Part shown: positions 14,674-22,577 of the stretch, one piece after another | Layout of the letters: every line of letters begins with the position of its first letter | Numbering within the stretch: the stretch's first letter is position 1 | Position numbers and translations under genes: made by a program | DNA from: Pseudemcibacter sp038106445 | GTDB lineage: Bacteria > Pseudomonadota > Alphaproteobacteria > Sphingomonadales > Emcibacteraceae | Direction: 5' to 3' | DNA length: 64,000 nucleotides | NCBI GenBank assembly: GCA_038106445.1 | Contig: JAYODU010000001.1 | Location: 310,001 to 374,000, forward strand | Notes under the pieces: generated by a model | What the model was told of the DNA's origin: nothing | Databases searched by the model: none | The model's input: the letters and a program-made list of their open reading frames with translations, nothing else

Positions 14674-17325
14674 ATGACAAAAAGACAAGGCGTTTTTATA
14701 AATATTGGCGAAAGAACCAATGTAACCGGTTCAGCTAAATTTAAGCAGCTTATCCTGAATGATGAATTTGATGAGGCACTTGATGTCGCCAGACAGCAGG
14801 TGGAAGCAGGTGCGCAAATTATAGATGTCAACATGGATGAAGCCATGCTGGACTCAGAAGCGGCGATGGTCAGGTTTTTGAATTTGATTGCATCAGAACC
14901 TGATATATCCCGTGTGCCGATCATGGTTGACAGTTCCAAATGGTCGGTTATCGAAGCAGGTCTTAAATGCATTCAGGGTAAGGCGATAGTGAACAGTATT
15001 TCACTGAAAGAGGGCGAAGAACTGTTCATAAAACAGGCAAAGCTGATCAAAAGATATGGTGCAGCGACTGTTGTAATGGCCTTTGATGAAGAAGGACAGG
15101 CAGATACGCTTGACCGGAAATATGAAATTTGCGAACGGTCATATAAAATTCTGACCGAAAAAGTGGGTTTTCCACCCGAAGATATCATTTTTGATCCCAA
15201 TATTTTTGCAGTGGCAACGGGGATCGAAGAACATAATAATTATGGTGTCGATTTCATCGAAGCGACACGAAAAATAACAGAAAATCTACCCTACTGCCAT
15301 ATTTCCGGCGGGGTAAGTAACGTATCCTTTTCCTTTCGCGGCAATAACCCGGTTCGTGAAGCCATGCATAGTGTGTTTTTATACCATGCCATCCAGGCAG
15401 GTATGGATATGGGGATCGTTAATGCGGGCATGATGACTGTTTATTCTGAAATTCCGGATGAACTTCGTGAACGTGTTGAGGATGTAATTTTAAATCGCCG
15501 TGATGATGCAACCGACCGCCTTCTTGAAATTGCCGATAAATATAAGGGTGTAAAGGGTGAGGTTAAAAAAGAAGACCTTGAATGGCGCAATGGTTCCGTT
15601 GCAGAGCGTCTTACCCATGCGCTGGTAAAAGGGATTACTGCCTATATAGAAGAAGATACCGAAGAAGCGCGCAAAAAAGCGGATCGTCCGCTTGCTGTGA
15701 TTGAAGGCCCGCTCATGGACGGAATGAATGTGGTCGGAGATCTTTTTGGTTCCGGTCAGATGTTTTTGCCGCAGGTGGTGAAATCTGCCCGTGTGATGAA
15801 ACAGGCTGTGGCCTACCTTCTTCCATTTATCGAGGCGGAAAAGATGGATGGCGAGGGAACATCTTCAAACGGTAAAATCCTGATGGCAACGGTAAAAGGT
15901 GATGTTCACGATATCGGAAAAAACATCGTTGGTGTGGTACTTCAATGTAATAATTATGAAGTGATTGACATGGGCGTGATGGTTCCTTGTGAGGATATTC
16001 TGCAAAAAGCCAGGGAAGAAAATGTCGATATTATCGGGCTATCCGGCCTAATTACCCCATCATTAGAGGAAATGTGTACGGTTGCTGCTGAAATGCAACG
16101 CCTTAAAATGGATATTCCGCTGCTTATTGGTGGTGCAACCACATCGAAAGTGCATACGGCTGTGAAAATCGCCCCGAATTATCAGGGGCCACTTGTTTAT
16201 GTGCTTGATGCATCGCGCGCTGTGGGCGTTGCGGGTAATTTGCTCAGCGAAACAACACGTGACAGCTTTCAAAAAGAAGTTGCAAAAGAATATCTGGAAA
16301 TGCGTATTAAATATGAAGGGCGCGATAAATCAGATAATCAGGTTACCATTGAGGAAGCCCGTGCGAACAAGTTCAAAATCGATTGGGCGGGTTACACGCC
16401 AGAAAAACCCACTTTTACAGGTTTAAAAACGTTCGAAGATTATGATTTGGGTGATCTGGTAAATACCGTTGACTGGACACCGTTTTTCAGGACATGGGAA
16501 CTTGCGGGAACATATCCGAAAATTTTAACGGATAAAGTCGTTGGCGAAAGTGCCACAGAACTTTTCAAAGACGCCGAAGCAATGTTACAAAAAATTGTTG
16601 ATGAAAAGTGGCTCCGTGCCAAAGCGGTAATCGGTTTCTGGCCGGCAAACTCATCCGATGATGATATTGAGCTTTATACTGATGAAAACAGGTCGCAAAC
16701 CTTGGAAACGATCCATTTCATTCGCCAGCAAATGAAAAAACGCAGTGGAAAGGCCAACATGTGCATTGCGGATTTTATCGCGCCTAAAGATACCGGCATT
16801 CAGGATTATATGGGTGGTTTTGCCGTTACGGCCGGAATTGGCATTGAAGAAAAACTTGAATTCTTCAAAGGGTCCCATGACGATTATAATGATATCCTGC
16901 TGAAGGCTCTTGCTGACAGGCTCGCGGAATCATTTGCCGAACGGATGCATCAGCGTGTCCGGAAGGAATTCTGGGCCTATGCGCCAGACGAAGATTTTGA
17001 TAATGAAGCGCTTATTAAGGAAAAATACCGTGGTATCCGTCCCGCACCGGGGTATCCGGCCTGCCCGGATCACACAGAAAAGCCTGCTTTATTTTCATTG
17101 CTGAATGCCCGTCAGAATGCCGGGATTGAACTTACCGATAGCATGGCGATGCTTCCTGCATCATCAGTAAGCGGATATTATCTTGCCCATCCGGATAGTC
17201 AGTATTTTGGTATCGGGAAAATATCAAAAGACCAGGTTAAGGACTATGCAAGGCGGCGCGAAATGGACATTAACCTGGTTGAAAGGTGGCTTGCGCCTAA
17301 TCTGGGATATGACCGGGGGCGTTAA
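14674..17325 (+). CDS. metH: Methionine synthase, folate/cobalamin/activation modules (split MetH, part 2)
   Basis: 883 aa. In order: the methyl-THF-binding barrel (INIGERTNVTGSAKF, QIIDVNMDEAMLD, DSSKW; about residues 5-290), the four-helix cap and the B12-binding Rossmann domain with cobalt-ligand motif GDVHDIGKNIV (about residue 410), and the SAM-binding reactivation domain (RGIRPAPGYPACPDHTEK, about residue 790, with SVSGYYLAHP). Together with the preceding gene it forms a complete MetH that methylates homocysteine using 5-methyl-THF. Only one base separates the two genes. The activation domain implies reductive reactivation by a flavodoxin or similar partner that is not in this window. 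Confidence 0.95.
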   Translation: MTKRQGVFINIGERTNVTGSAKFKQLILNDEFDEALDVARQQVEAGAQIIDVNMDEAMLDSEAAMVRFLNLIASEPDISRVPIMVDSSKWSVIEAGLKCIQGKAIVNSISLKEGEELFIKQAKLIKRYGAATVVMAFDEEGQADTLDRKYEICERSYKILTEKVGFPPEDIIFDPNIFAVATGIEEHNNYGVDFIEATRKITENLPYCHISGGVSNVSFSFRGNNPVREAMHSVFLYHAIQAGMDMGIVNAGMMTVYSEIPDELRERVEDVILNRRDDATDRLLEIADKYKGVKGEVKKEDLEWRNGSVAERLTHALVKGITAYIEEDTEEARKKADRPLAVIEGPLMDGMNVVGDLFGSGQMFLPQVVKSARVMKQAVAYLLPFIEAEKMDGEGTSSNGKILMATVKGDVHDIGKNIVGVVLQCNNYEVIDMGVMVPCEDILQKAREENVDIIGLSGLITPSLEEMCTVAAEMQRLKMDIPLLIGGATTSKVHTAVKIAPNYQGPLVYVLDASRAVGVAGNLLSETTRDSFQKEVAKEYLEMRIKYEGRDKSDNQVTIEEARANKFKIDWAGYTPEKPTFTGLKTFEDYDLGDLVNTVDWTPFFRTWELAGTYPKILTDKVVGESATELFKDAEAMLQKIVDEKWLRAKAVIGFWPANSSDDDIELYTDENRSQTLETIHFIRQQMKKRSGKANMCIADFIAPKDTGIQDYMGGFAVTAGIGIEEKLEFFKGSHDDYNDILLKALADRLAESFAERMHQRVRKEFWAYAPDEDFDNEALIKEKYRGIRPAPGYPACPDHTEKPALFSLLNARQNAGIELTDSMAMLPASSVSGYYLAHPDSQYFGIGKISKDQVKDYARRREMDINLVERWLAPNLGYDRGR

Positions 17326-17350
17326 TAAATCTTGTGCTTGATCCTATTAT

Positions 17351-17386
17351 TCTATAAAATGCTACTCATGGGTAACATTTTATAGA
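17351..17386. promoter_or_regulatory. 36-bp near-perfect palindrome between metH and the mutase gene
   Basis: Perfect 11-bp arms TCTATAAAATG (17351-17361) and CATTTTATAGA (17376-17386) enclose 14 nt. The centre TACTCATGGGTA is itself almost self-complementary. The element begins 25 nt after the metH stop and ends just before the mutase start, where an operator or an RNA hairpin would be placed. No T-run follows on the plus strand, so it does not look like a standard terminator. Confidence 0.6.
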
Positions 17387-17399
17387 TGTGGATAATGTC

Positions 17400-19538
17400 A
17401 TGAGCATGAAGAAGCCGGAAACACTGGAAGATTGGCGTAAGCTTGTATCCGGCGAACTGCGGCAGCGTAAGATCGAAGATCTGATATGGGAAACACCCGA
17501 AGGTATCCCGGTTAAGCCACTATATACGGCTGATGATCTTGCCGACATTCCGCATAAAGAAAATCTGCCGGGATTTTTTCCTTATACCCGGGGTGTCCGT
17601 GGCAGCATGTATGCCGGGCGTGCCTGGACCATCCGCCAATATGCCGGTTTTTCAACCGCCAGGGAAAGCAATGCTTTTTATCACCGTAATTTGGAAGCGG
17701 GGCAAATGGGGCTTTCTGTTGCTTTTGATCTTGCAACCCACCGGGGGTATGACAGTGACCATGAACGCGTGGAAGGGGATGTTGGAAAAGCGGGCGTTGC
17801 CATAGATAGCGTTGAGGATATGAAAATCCTTTTTGATGGTATACCGCTTGATAAAATGTCGGTGTCAATGACTATGAACGGGGCGGTTATACCGTGTCTT
17901 GCATTTTATATTGTGGCCGCAGAAGAGCAGGGCGTTTCCCGTGATCAACTTAGCGGCACCATACAAAATGATATTCTAAAAGAGTTTATGGTCCGAAATA
18001 CATATATATATCCCCCGGAACCAAGCATGCGCATTGTCAGCGACATTATCGAGTATACATCCCGGGAAATGCCGAAATATAACAGCATCTCTATTTCCGG
18101 CTATCATATGCAGGAAGCGGGTTCAACCCAGCTTCAGGAACTGGCTTATACGCTGGCAAATGGTATGGAATATGTTCGTGCGGCGATGAAAAAAGGCCTT
18201 GATATTGATGATTTTGCCCCGCGCTTAAGTTTCTTTTTTGCCATTGGAATGAATTTCTTTATGGAAGTCGCAAAGCTTCGCGCCGCGCGCACAATATGGG
18301 CACAAATCATGGAAAATTTTGGCGCGAAAAAACCGAAAAGCATGATGCTCAGAACCCATTGTCAGACATCGGGCGCATCACTTACGGAAAAAGACCCCTA
18401 TAATAATGTGATCCGCACCACGATCGAAGCCATGGCGTCAATGTTGGGCGGTACACAGTCGCTCCATACCAATTCATTTGATGAAGCAATGGCCCTTCCC
18501 ACGGATACATCAGCACGCATTGCCAGAAATACTCAGATCATATTACAGGAAGAAACGGGCATGACCAATGTGGTAGACCCGCTCGGCGGTTCTTATTATG
18601 TGGAAAGCCTTACCAACGATCTGGTGCAGGAAGCATGGAAAATCATTTCCGAAATCGAAGAAATGGGCGGCATGACCAAAGCGGTTGAAAAGGGCCTGCC
18701 GAAGCTGAATATCGAAAAAGCGGCAGCCCTTAAACAGGCCCGTATCGATAAGGGTGAAGAAGTGGTGGTTGGCGTTAATAAATACCGGCTGAGGCAAGAA
18801 GAAGAAATCAACATTCTTAAAATTGATAACGTTGCTGTCCGTAAAGAACAGATTAAAAAGCTAAAAAAACTAAAGAAAAGCCGTGACCAGGAAAAATGTG
18901 ATGCGGCATTAGGCGCGCTCACGAATGCAGCTGCGGGATCAGACAATCTGCTTGAAAAAGCGATTGAAGCCGCGCGGGTACGTGCTACACTTGGCGAAAT
19001 ATCGGATGCAATGGAAAGCGTTTTTGGCCGCCACCGTGCGGAAATAAGGTCAATTTCCGGTGTTTATGGCGGTTCATATCAAGGGGATCAAAATTACGTG
19101 GATATTCAAAAACAGGTTAAAAGCTTTGCTGAAAAAGTGGGTCGTCGTCCGCGCATACTGGTTGCAAAAATGGGACAGGATGGCCATGACCGCGGCGCAA
19201 AAATTATTGCTACGGCCTTTGCCGATATTGGTTTTGATGTAGATATCGGACCGCTTTTTCAAATCCCGGCTGAAACCGCCCGTGAAGCCATTGAAAATGA
19301 TGTTCATATCATCGGCGTATCATCACAGGCGGCCGGGCATAAAACACTGATCCCGAACCTGATCGATGCCTTAAAAAGCGAAGGTGCGGATGATATTCTG
19401 GTTGTTGCAGGTGGCGTTATCCCGACACAGGATTATGATGATCTTTTTAAGGCAGGGGTATCGGCCATTTTTGGCCCGGGCACAAATATACCCGAAGCCG
19501 CATCAAAAATTCTGGGTATTCTTGAAGAAAGTTTGTAG
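17400..19538 (+). CDS. scpA: Methylmalonyl-CoA mutase, single-chain large-subunit type
   Basis: 712 aa, size and order of ScpA/MCM large subunit. The N-terminal substrate barrel contains TRGVRGSMYAGRAWTIRQYAGFSTARESN, AFDLATHRGYDSDH and the GDVGKAGVAIDSVEDMKILF block. The C-terminal cobalamin domain has AKMGQDGHDRGAKIIATAF, with the D-x-H-x-x-G cobalt-ligand motif (about residue 590), then the GxSS and GG segments (IIGVSSQAAGHK, VVAGGVIP). It interconverts (R)-methylmalonyl-CoA and succinyl-CoA with adenosylcobalamin, serving propionyl-CoA use. No small subunit or MeaB chaperone is adjacent. Starts at GTG 17388, ATG 17400 and ATG 17406 are all possible; none has a strong ribosome site. It stands next to another B12 enzyme, MetH. 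Confidence 0.93.
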   Translation: MSMKKPETLEDWRKLVSGELRQRKIEDLIWETPEGIPVKPLYTADDLADIPHKENLPGFFPYTRGVRGSMYAGRAWTIRQYAGFSTARESNAFYHRNLEAGQMGLSVAFDLATHRGYDSDHERVEGDVGKAGVAIDSVEDMKILFDGIPLDKMSVSMTMNGAVIPCLAFYIVAAEEQGVSRDQLSGTIQNDILKEFMVRNTYIYPPEPSMRIVSDIIEYTSREMPKYNSISISGYHMQEAGSTQLQELAYTLANGMEYVRAAMKKGLDIDDFAPRLSFFFAIGMNFFMEVAKLRAARTIWAQIMENFGAKKPKSMMLRTHCQTSGASLTEKDPYNNVIRTTIEAMASMLGGTQSLHTNSFDEAMALPTDTSARIARNTQIILQEETGMTNVVDPLGGSYYVESLTNDLVQEAWKIISEIEEMGGMTKAVEKGLPKLNIEKAAALKQARIDKGEEVVVGVNKYRLRQEEEINILKIDNVAVRKEQIKKLKKLKKSRDQEKCDAALGALTNAAAGSDNLLEKAIEAARVRATLGEISDAMESVFGRHRAEIRSISGVYGGSYQGDQNYVDIQKQVKSFAEKVGRRPRILVAKMGQDGHDRGAKIIATAFADIGFDVDIGPLFQIPAETAREAIENDVHIIGVSSQAAGHKTLIPNLIDALKSEGADDILVVAGGVIPTQDYDDLFKAGVSAIFGPGTNIPEAASKILGILEESL

Positions 19539-19605
19539 TTCCCCTAAATTAGCCATACTGTGAAAATAAAAAGCATGGTATAAGTAATTATGGGAGCCAT
19601 ATATT

Positions 19606-20475
19606 TTGACCATTAAAACAATTTTTCGCATTCTGCCTTTTTCCATACTTTTATTTTTCAATGCCGCAACAGCCGCAGAATGGAACGAGAATAAAGAAGT
19701 CGCACAAATTTTTAAAGATGCCGGTGTCACCGGTACTTTCGTTCTTTATGATGTCAGCAGGGATGAATATACGGGCTTTGATCAACAGCGTGCAAATACA
19801 CGTTATATTCCCGCATCAACCTATAAAATCGCCAATAGCCTTATCGGGCTAACCACCGGGGCGGTTAAGGATGTGGATGAAATTCTGCCTTACGGCGGCG
19901 GTGAATATTTCATGGATACGTGGGAACATGATATGTCGCTTCGTGATGCCATTGTTATTTCCAATGTGCCGATTTATCAGGAACTTGCTCGCCGGATCGG
20001 ACTTGAAAAAATGCGGGAAAATATGCGCAAGCTAAACTATGGCAATATGGATATCGGCCAGGAGGTTGATCAATTCTGGCTTGAAGGCCCGCTTGAAATC
20101 AGTGCGGTTGAACAGACAAAATTCGTTTCCGAACTGGCGCAGCAGAAACTGGACTTTCCGATCAAACATCAAAAGGCGGTTGCTGAAATTCTTGAACTGG
20201 AAAATGGGGACGGTTGGTCGTTACACGCTAAAACCGGATGGCAGACGGCAACTGACCCAGGCATTGGCTGGTGGGTTGGTTGGGTAAAACGCGGGGATCA
20301 TATTTATGCCTTCGCGCTTAATCTTGATATGTATCAAATTGTTGATGCCCCCAAAAGAATTGAGCTTGGTAAGGCAGCACTGAAGGCTTTGAATGTTTTG
20401 ACGACGGACAACTTCCGTAATTACTCCCTTGGTGAAACTTTCCGGCCAACTAGATACGACGAATATAATAATTAA
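19606..20475 (+). CDS. Class D (OXA-type) serine beta-lactamase
   Basis: 289 aa with a Sec signal peptide (about residues 1-23). All class D active-site elements are present: S-T-Y-K (residues 71-74, nucleophile and the lysine that is carbamylated in the family), S-N-V (119-121), Y-G-N (145-147) and K-T-G (209-211), followed by W-W-V-G-W. It should be a periplasmic beta-lactam hydrolase, spectrum unknown. It uses TTG 19606, with GGGAG about nine nt upstream; the nearby ATG 19590 is out of frame. No integron, transposase or cassette attachment site is seen beside it, so it looks chromosomal and intrinsic. Its 3' end abuts a degraded gene patch. Confidence 0.92.
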   Translation: MTIKTIFRILPFSILLFFNAATAAEWNENKEVAQIFKDAGVTGTFVLYDVSRDEYTGFDQQRANTRYIPASTYKIANSLIGLTTGAVKDVDEILPYGGGEYFMDTWEHDMSLRDAIVISNVPIYQELARRIGLEKMRENMRKLNYGNMDIGQEVDQFWLEGPLEISAVEQTKFVSELAQQKLDFPIKHQKAVAEILELENGDGWSLHAKTGWQTATDPGIGWWVGWVKRGDHIYAFALNLDMYQIVDAPKRIELGKAALKALNVLTTDNFRNYSLGETFRPTRYDEYNN

Positions 20476-20593
20476 TTTTACATCTGTTGTTATTTCCTTT
20501 TTAGTTTTGATGGTAACGGCTTTTTTAGCTAGTTACTTTCCTGCTAAAAAAGCGTTAAGTATTGATCCATCAAATGCTATAAGAGAAATTTGA
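20474..20593 (+). pseudogene. C-terminal remnant of a MacB/FtsX-type ABC permease
   Basis: Starting inside the last codons of the beta-lactamase, one plus-strand frame reads TSVVISFLVLMVTAFLASYF-PAKKALSIDPSNAIREI and stops at 20593. A hydrophobic helix followed by P-A-x-x-A-x-x-x-DP-x-x-A-I-R-E is the standard C-terminus of FtsX/MacB/LolC-family permeases. Only about 39 residues remain, and no upstream part of the family is present because the beta-lactamase gene occupies that position. It is best read as a leftover from a deletion or insertion event at this junction. Confidence 0.7.
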
Positions 20594-20596
20594 ATT

Positions 20597-20842
20597 TTAA
20601 GGACGTGCGCCAGATTGAAATTCGGCTAATATTTGATCACAGGCAGCTTTACTTTCAACAAAACCTCTATAAACTTCTGTAGCCAATGACGAAGGCGCTA
20701 AATATTGATTAGATGTAATAACTCACAAATAATTGTTTTCTGAACCATTTGACGCTGACTCATCTTTATTACAATTAGCCAATGTGAAGCACATTGCGAG
20801 AGTGGCACCGGCTAACATGCATTGTTTATAATTAATCATCAT
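20597..20842 (-). pseudogene. Small lipoprotein gene with an in-frame UGA, paralog of the upstream lipoprotein
   Basis: From ATG 20842 (overlapping the upstream stop as ATGA) the frame encodes a lipoprotein signal peptide ending TLANC, then KDESASNGSENNYL, TGA at codon 40 (20725-20723), and without any shift VITSNQYLAPSS...ESKAACDQILAEF to a TAA at 20597. Alignment to the upstream paralog puts the UGA opposite a cysteine: LLC-TIT there, YL-UGA-VIT here. The later cysteine (SECDDLL versus AACDQIL) also aligns. Read without the stop it is an 81-residue lipoprotein; terminated, only about 15 mature residues remain. A recent nonsense mutation is the plain explanation. Recoding is discussed under findings. 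Function unknown. Confidence 0.75.
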
Positions 20843-21039
20843 GGGTTTAATGCCCTTGCTTTTGCTGCTTCTAATAAATCATCGCATTCGGATTCTGAAC
20901 TAACTCTGTGCGTTTCAATCTGACCAATACCGGGACCGGTTATTGTGCAAAGTAAATCTTTGTCTTTCTTGCAAGCTGTAGCTGAAAATAATGCGATAGA
21001 TGAGATGGATAGGTATAAGACTGTTTTAGTTTGACGCAT
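20839..21039 (-). CDS. Small lipoprotein of unknown function
   Basis: 66 aa. The signal peptide has an F-S-A-T-A-C lipobox (cysteine about residue 23), leaving a mature peptide of about 44 residues that begins CKKDKDLLCTITG and ends ECDDLLEAAKARALNP. The two non-lipid cysteines could form a disulfide. A purine-rich AAGGGGGGATACC ribosome site precedes ATG 21039. Its TGA overlaps the start of the second, interrupted lipoprotein gene (ATGA), so the two are a translationally coupled pair of paralogs. No known family recognised. Confidence 0.6.
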   Translation of the reverse strand: MRQTKTVLYLSISSIALFSATACKKDKDLLCTITGPGIGQIETHRVSSESECDDLLEAAKARALNP

Positions 21040-21331
21040 GGTATCCCCCCTTAAATTTACTAATAACTAACTCGTCCTACTCTGAGTGGTATACATTCTA
21101 ATTGGTTAAGTGACACAGTAACCTTGTAGGACTAATTGACCATTAACAAATAAAAATAGTTATATCAAGTAGTTATTTCATAAAGGGTCTTAGCTACTAG
21201 AAATAACTGAAATTCTAATCAGATATTTATTTATAGAATATGTTGTTAAAAATATAGATTTTTTAGATAACTTTTTGCAGTATTCAAATTACAATTGAAT
21301 GGCCGCTTTGAATAGAAAACTGTTGGGCGTT
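21040..21331 (-). promoter_or_regulatory. Leader of the lipoprotein pair with a nested dyad; otherwise non-coding
   Basis: No gene was found in these 292 nt. GTCCTAC (21074-21080) pairs with GTAGGAC (21126-21132), and inside this GGTTA (21104-21108) pairs with TAACC (21119-21123), giving a nested stem in the leader of the leftward lipoprotein genes. Further left-upstream a 9-bp inverted repeat, AGTTATTTC / GAAATAACT, lies at 21171-21179 and 21200-21208. The sequence is clearly more AT-rich than its neighbours. The promoter is probably here, but no convincing -35/-10 pair could be fixed. Confidence 0.35.
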
Positions 21332-22435
21332 TTATAGTTTTTCCAGGATTTTATCTGCAATTTCGATGTAGGCTTTGGTGAGCGGGTTATTTTCCTGACT
21401 GACGACAATGGGGTTCCCGTCATCGGCAGTTTGCCGGATATCCATATCAAGTGGAATGGCACCAAGGAAATCCATACCTTTTTCATCAGCGGTTAAATGC
21501 GCGCCGCCATGGCTGAAAATATTGCTGCGTTCGCCGCAGTGGGGGCAGATAAAATAGCTCATATTTTCAATTATGCCGAGCACTCTGGTTTTGGTTTTAT
21601 CAAACATTGTAATAGCCTTGCGCGCATCAATCAGCGCAAGATCCTGTGGTGTCGATACAATAACGGCGCCATCCAATTTTATATTCTGAACCATGGTAAG
21701 CTGCGCATCCCCCGTTCCCGGCGGCAGGTCAAGCACCAGAATATCAACGGGTCCGAAAAGGTCCCATTTAACATCATTAAGCATTTGCTGGATGGCGCCC
21801 ATCACCATGGGGCCACGCCAAATGGTTGCGGCATCCTTTTCCATCAGATAGCCGATAGACATGCTGACAATATTATGATTTTGCAGCGGTGTGATTTTCC
21901 CGCCCTCAAGGCTTTGTGGTCGCGCATCCGGAAGCCCCATGAGCCGCGGGACACTCGGCCCATAAATATCCAGATCAAAAATGCCGGCCTTTAAACCAAG
22001 TTTACTGAAAGCAAGTGCAAGGTTTATCGATGTTGTCGATTTGCCAACGCCGCCCTTGCCGCTTGCAACGGCGATAATATGCTTTACACCCGGAATGCCC
22101 CCGGGTCCCTGCAGCGGCGGGGAGCCGTGACTGCCAAAGGTACGTTTTTCCCCAAAACCGGGCTTGGGGGCATGTTGTTCCCCGATTCTTTCAGCGGTAA
22201 GCACTGATGTAACTTTTTTGACGCCATATATTTGAAGCAATAAATCATCACAGGAACGGCGCACTTTTTCCATATCATTCACATCATCCGGTTCAATATT
22301 CAGCGCGAAACCAACAACACCGTCTTTGACCACTAAGCCCTGCACAATGCCAAGTTCGACAATGTTTTTACCTGATTTCGGGTGAATGATGGTTTTTAGT
22401 GCTTCAAGCAGCGCTTCACGCTTGACGTCTGACAT
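21332..22435 (-). CDS. mrp: Mrp/ApbC/Nbp35-family Fe-S cluster carrier ATPase
   Basis: 367 aa. An N-terminal MIP18/DUF59-like domain (about residues 1-85, LLEALKTIIHPKSGKNIVELGIV) precedes a P-loop ATPase domain with deviant Walker A GKGGVGKST (about residue 115), FDLDIYGPS, GPMVMGAIQQ, VLDLPPGTGDAQLT and the cluster-binding C-x-x-C (FICPHCGER, about residue 285). It holds and delivers Fe-S clusters in the cytosol. ATG 22435 was preferred to GTG 22471 because the family N-terminus starts there and an AGG ribosome site lies upstream. It is divergent from hflK, with about 140 nt of shared upstream DNA. Confidence 0.93.
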   Translation of the reverse strand: MSDVKREALLEALKTIIHPKSGKNIVELGIVQGLVVKDGVVGFALNIEPDDVNDMEKVRRSCDDLLLQIYGVKKVTSVLTAERIGEQHAPKPGFGEKRTFGSHGSPPLQGPGGIPGVKHIIAVASGKGGVGKSTTSINLALAFSKLGLKAGIFDLDIYGPSVPRLMGLPDARPQSLEGGKITPLQNHNIVSMSIGYLMEKDAATIWRGPMVMGAIQQMLNDVKWDLFGPVDILVLDLPPGTGDAQLTMVQNIKLDGAVIVSTPQDLALIDARKAITMFDKTKTRVLGIIENMSYFICPHCGERSNIFSHGGAHLTADEKGMDFLGAIPLDMDIRQTADDGNPIVVSQENNPLTKAYIEIADKILEKL

Positions 22436-22577
22436 TTCGTTATTACCTATAAAAGAATTATTATTGTTCACTCATTGCAGTGAAACAGTAGTTAGCATAT
22501 AAGATATGGGTAGAATTTTTTAAAGGGAATTATGTCTATAAGGCGGTAATTCCTGTTACTTTTGTAAGGAGCAATCA

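Noticed and set aside
20630..20722. Bacterial SECIS element after the lipoprotein UGA
   Set aside because: Only 3-4 bp stems can be drawn by hand; not enough to claim a SECIS.
21074..21132. tRNA-like cloverleaf in the nested dyad
   Set aside because: There is no T-loop GTTCRA, no CCA-proximal discriminator pattern and no anticodon arm. It is only a two-stem dyad.
21171..21208. 9-bp inverted repeat AGTTATTTC/GAAATAACT as a mobile element end
   Set aside because: No target duplication or transposase, and AT-rich repeats of this size occur by chance.
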